From: Pseudanabaenales cyanobacterium | Lineage (GTDB): Bacteria > Cyanobacteriota > Cyanobacteriia > Phormidesmidales > Phormidesmidaceae | DNA: 8,629 nt | Assembly: GCA_022360135.1 (NCBI GenBank) | Contig: JAKSDM010001298.1 | Span: forward strand, 1-8,629 | Reading direction: 5' to 3' | Shown here: positions 7,157 through 8,629 of the stretch, in pieces | Position numbering within the stretch: position 1 is the first letter of the stretch | Layout of the letters: each line of letters begins with the position of its first letter | The notes under the pieces: generated by a model | What the model was told of the DNA's origin: nothing | Databases searched by the model: none | What the model saw: the letters and a program-made list of their open reading frames with translations, nothing else | Program-made: the position numbers and the translations under genes

Positions 7157-8275
7157 TTACTGTCCCCAAACCTCCACCACGTCAGTCCAGATAACATTGA
7201 AAGACGGTAACCACCCCCTCAAGAAGTAGTAACCCCAGGTCAAATATTCGTCGACGACGCGGGTCGTAATGCTGAGCGCTTCTACATTGGGGAATAGCTG
7301 CCGCAATTGAACCAGTAGATCGTCACTGTTTTCAAGCTCTGAAATATAAAAACCTGTGGGTCTGGCTACAACGCCTACGCCCAGTTCCCTATACAACTTG
7401 GAAAAGGTTAAACTGGCTCGACGCATGGCCAGGGCGGGAGTAACCAACATAATGCGTTGCCCACTGGCTAAAAACTGCCGCTCTTCTAGAAATTCCTTCG
7501 ACTCTTCAGCACTTTTTCGGATATCTGTACCCAAGTCTTGAACTTCAATTCTGTCTGGGGAAACTCCATTAGCAGTTAACCGTCGTCTGATTTCAGTCGC
7601 TTTGGCTTGTTCCTCTTCATCCGAAGCCTTATTCATAGTTATAATCATCCACGGGTCTCCGCCTCGATTACGCACCTCCTGGTAGAGGCTTCCCGCCCTC
7701 AGCAAACGCGGCGCCATCGCAGTGGATATTAACGATGGCGGCGTTGCAGTCTCTTCTTCTTCATCATCATTGACAGTCTCAATTAACTGCCCGGTGTCCA
7801 TTTGGCTATCTCCCAACACCACAATCGCCCTAACTGTATTGCCTACCTCTGCTAAAGTGGGCTGTCCCGGCGGACAGACCTGCGCACAGATGTTTTCCTG
7901 ATTATTGAATGCAGTCCGAACTGACTGTTCAGCTTGGTCAACCAACAATCGAGATATGAGGGGCATACCCGCGACCAAAAGCACCAGAAAGGCAGTAAAA
8001 ACTTGATTGCCATTTACTTTTTTGATGCCTTCTCTGAGAGAAAACAAGAGGAACACCATCGCCAGACCCAAGGGTTGCAGGGGCAAAGAAATCATGTCCC
8101 AGATCATCTGGACGGTCTCACTGTCTTGATCCACAAATGAGACGACAATCAAAACCAAAACTACCAACCCGCCAAACCAGGTGAGATAGTTTCTGGGAAT
8201 GAGCTTTAACAGCACATACCAAATAATCAGACCAACGGCCGCCCAAAGCAAAACTCGGGTTAGCGGTTCCAACAT
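7157..8275 (-). CDS. Membrane protein with divergent DUF218/YdcF-like domain
   Basis: The product has 372 residues. Four hydrophobic segments come first (about 5-25, 33-48, 66-82, 93-113), then a soluble domain (about 149-335) resembling the DUF218 (YdcF/SanA/ElyC) fold. Recognisable marks are AIVVLGDS (150-157), RLLRAGSLYQE (190-200), and IMLVTPALAMRRA (275-287) followed by LGVGVVARPTGFY (298-310). Basic residues after segments 1 and 3 suggest the soluble domain faces the periplasm. The family often has His in the TSxxHMxRA motif, but here it reads TPALAMRRA, without His. An acidic run (DDEEEE, 170-175) interrupts the start of the domain, and C130/C134 follow the last helix. ElyC and SanA act in envelope integrity; the role here is unknown. 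The start is ATG 8275, with a strong ribosome binding site; an in-frame TTG at 8293 is less likely. The gene lies 70 bases upstream of the exporter and may be co-transcribed with it. Confidence 0.82.
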   Translation of the reverse strand: MLEPLTRVLLWAAVGLIIWYVLLKLIPRNYLTWFGGLVVLVLIVVSFVDQDSETVQMIWDMISLPLQPLGLAMVFLLFSLREGIKKVNGNQVFTAFLVLLVAGMPLISRLLVDQAEQSVRTAFNNQENICAQVCPPGQPTLAEVGNTVRAIVVLGDSQMDTGQLIETVNDDEEEETATPPSLISTAMAPRLLRAGSLYQEVRNRGGDPWMIITMNKASDEEEQAKATEIRRRLTANGVSPDRIEVQDLGTDIRKSAEESKEFLEERQFLASGQRIMLVTPALAMRRASLTFSKLYRELGVGVVARPTGFYISELENSDDLLVQLRQLFPNVEALSITTRVVDEYLTWGYYFLRGWLPSFNVIWTDVVEVWGQ

Positions 8276-8277
8276 TG

Positions 8278-8287
8278 CCTTCTCCCC
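8278..8287 (-). promoter_or_regulatory. Ribosome binding site of the DUF218-like gene
   Basis: On the reverse strand GGGGAGAAGG precedes ATG 8275, with GGAG (8285-8282) six bases away. It favours this ATG over the in-frame TTG at 8293, which lies upstream of it. Confidence 0.65.
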
Positions 8288-8332
8288 TTGCAAAAGCCAT
8301 TCTTTCAGGATGCTGGGGATGTTGTAGCACGA

Positions 8333-8360
8333 GATAAGGACAAATGTTCAATTGTTTATC
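8333..8360 (-). promoter_or_regulatory. Imperfect hairpin upstream of the DUF218-like gene
   Basis: GATAA (8333-8337) pairs with TTATC (8356-8360), and ACAA (8340-8343) with TTGT (8352-8355), separated by a bulged GG. The hairpin lies about 58 bases upstream of ATG 8275, where it could be an operator or a leader hairpin. It is AT-rich and weak. Confidence 0.22.
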
Positions 8361-8417
8361 TAGATTTGACCTATTTTTTTTACGATTAATTCCTTATAGG
8401 GCGTCTCCAGTAGAGGC

Positions 8418-8431
8418 AAGTTGCACAACTT
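8418..8431. promoter_or_regulatory. 14-base palindrome, possible operator
   Basis: AAGTTG-CA-CAACTT is a perfect 6+6 palindrome with a two-base centre, about 140 bases upstream of the DUF218-like start. The shape suits a dimeric regulator site, but no regulator family is identifiable. Confidence 0.25.
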
Positions 8432-8439
8432 TTGACCTT

Positions 8440-8461
8440 TCGACCCTGCTCTAGCGGTCGA
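8440..8461. repeat. Small hairpin TCGACC/GGTCGA
   Basis: The arms 8440-8445 and 8456-8461 pair perfectly over a 10-base loop. No T run follows on either strand, so it is not a convincing terminator. Confidence 0.3.
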
Positions 8462-8629
8462 TCCAGCTCTCTAACCAGTCATTTTAAGTAGCCGCAGCTA
8501 AAATATCCCATTCCCCATTCACCGTCTTTTACTGGGACTTTACTTGTACGCGAATCCCTTAGGCTATTTGAGCGCTTGCCAATCCACAACCGAGGACTCC
8601 AGTCTGTTTGAACGGGGGATAAGGCGTCT

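Larger units (their letters stand above)
8294..8629. other. Right flank without a confident gene
   Basis: This stretch holds the upstream region of the DUF218-like gene and several small palindromes: 8333-8360, 8418-8431 and 8440-8461. A reverse-strand frame is open from the right edge to a TGA at 8481-8479 (49 codons, beginning DALSPVQTDW). It could be the 3' end of a gene outside the window, but I do not recognise it and a run of this length is easily chance. An eight-T run lies at 8374-8381 with no GC stem before it. Confidence 0.45.

Noticed and set aside
8118..8351. Alternative 77-codon reverse frame over the start of the DUF218-like gene
   Set aside because: It overlaps a hydrophobic N-terminus with a strong ribosome binding site in the other frame and shows no family features.
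8374..8381. Eight-T run as a terminator
   Set aside because: No GC-rich stem precedes it on the forward strand, and no forward gene ends here.
8479..8629. Reverse-strand open frame of 49 codons running off the right edge
   Set aside because: Not recognised as any protein, has no motif, and is short enough to be chance. Mentioned in the flank entry only.

Overview
The window is about 8.6 kb of what looks like a cyanobacterial chromosome. Two HIP1 octamers (GCGATCGC, at 3492 and inside 5806-5815) support this. So do the clustered pilB-pilT-pilC genes on one strand and the second cysteine-pair tail on PilB, which is typical of cyanobacterial PilB. Base composition looks near 50% GC by eye. The genus cannot be told from the sequence.

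Layout: 1-477 is a leader with no credible gene but with several inverted repeats. 478-5285 (+) carries pilB (assembly ATPase), pilT (retraction ATPase) and pilC (inner-membrane platform), the cytoplasmic and inner-membrane motor of a type IV pilus machine. The genes are spaced, not overlapping: 122 bp between pilB and pilT, and 321 bp between pilT and pilC. The larger gap holds a nested inverted repeat of about 86 bp. The opposite strand (8275 down to 5308) carries a four-helix membrane protein with a divergent DUF218/YdcF-like domain, then, 70 bp later, a half-size ABC exporter. The exporter converges on pilC with only 22 bp between stop codons. 8276-8629 is a mostly non-coding right flank with several small palindromes.

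How they work together: PilB and PilT drive pilin polymerisation and depolymerisation through PilC, giving twitching/phototactic motility, adhesion and DNA uptake in cyanobacteria. The two reverse-strand genes could be co-transcribed with each other, but nothing in the sequence ties them to pili. The exporter has Asp where the catalytic Glu after Walker B is expected. This is a pattern seen in the weak half of heterodimeric exporters, and no partner gene is in the window.

I see no CRISPR array, tRNA, rRNA, intact insertion sequence or obvious novel multi-gene system. The points most worth checking are the pilT-pilC inverted repeat, the Cys4 tail and degenerate N-terminal motif of PilB, the divergent DUF218 protein, and a hairpin that would bury the exporter start codon.
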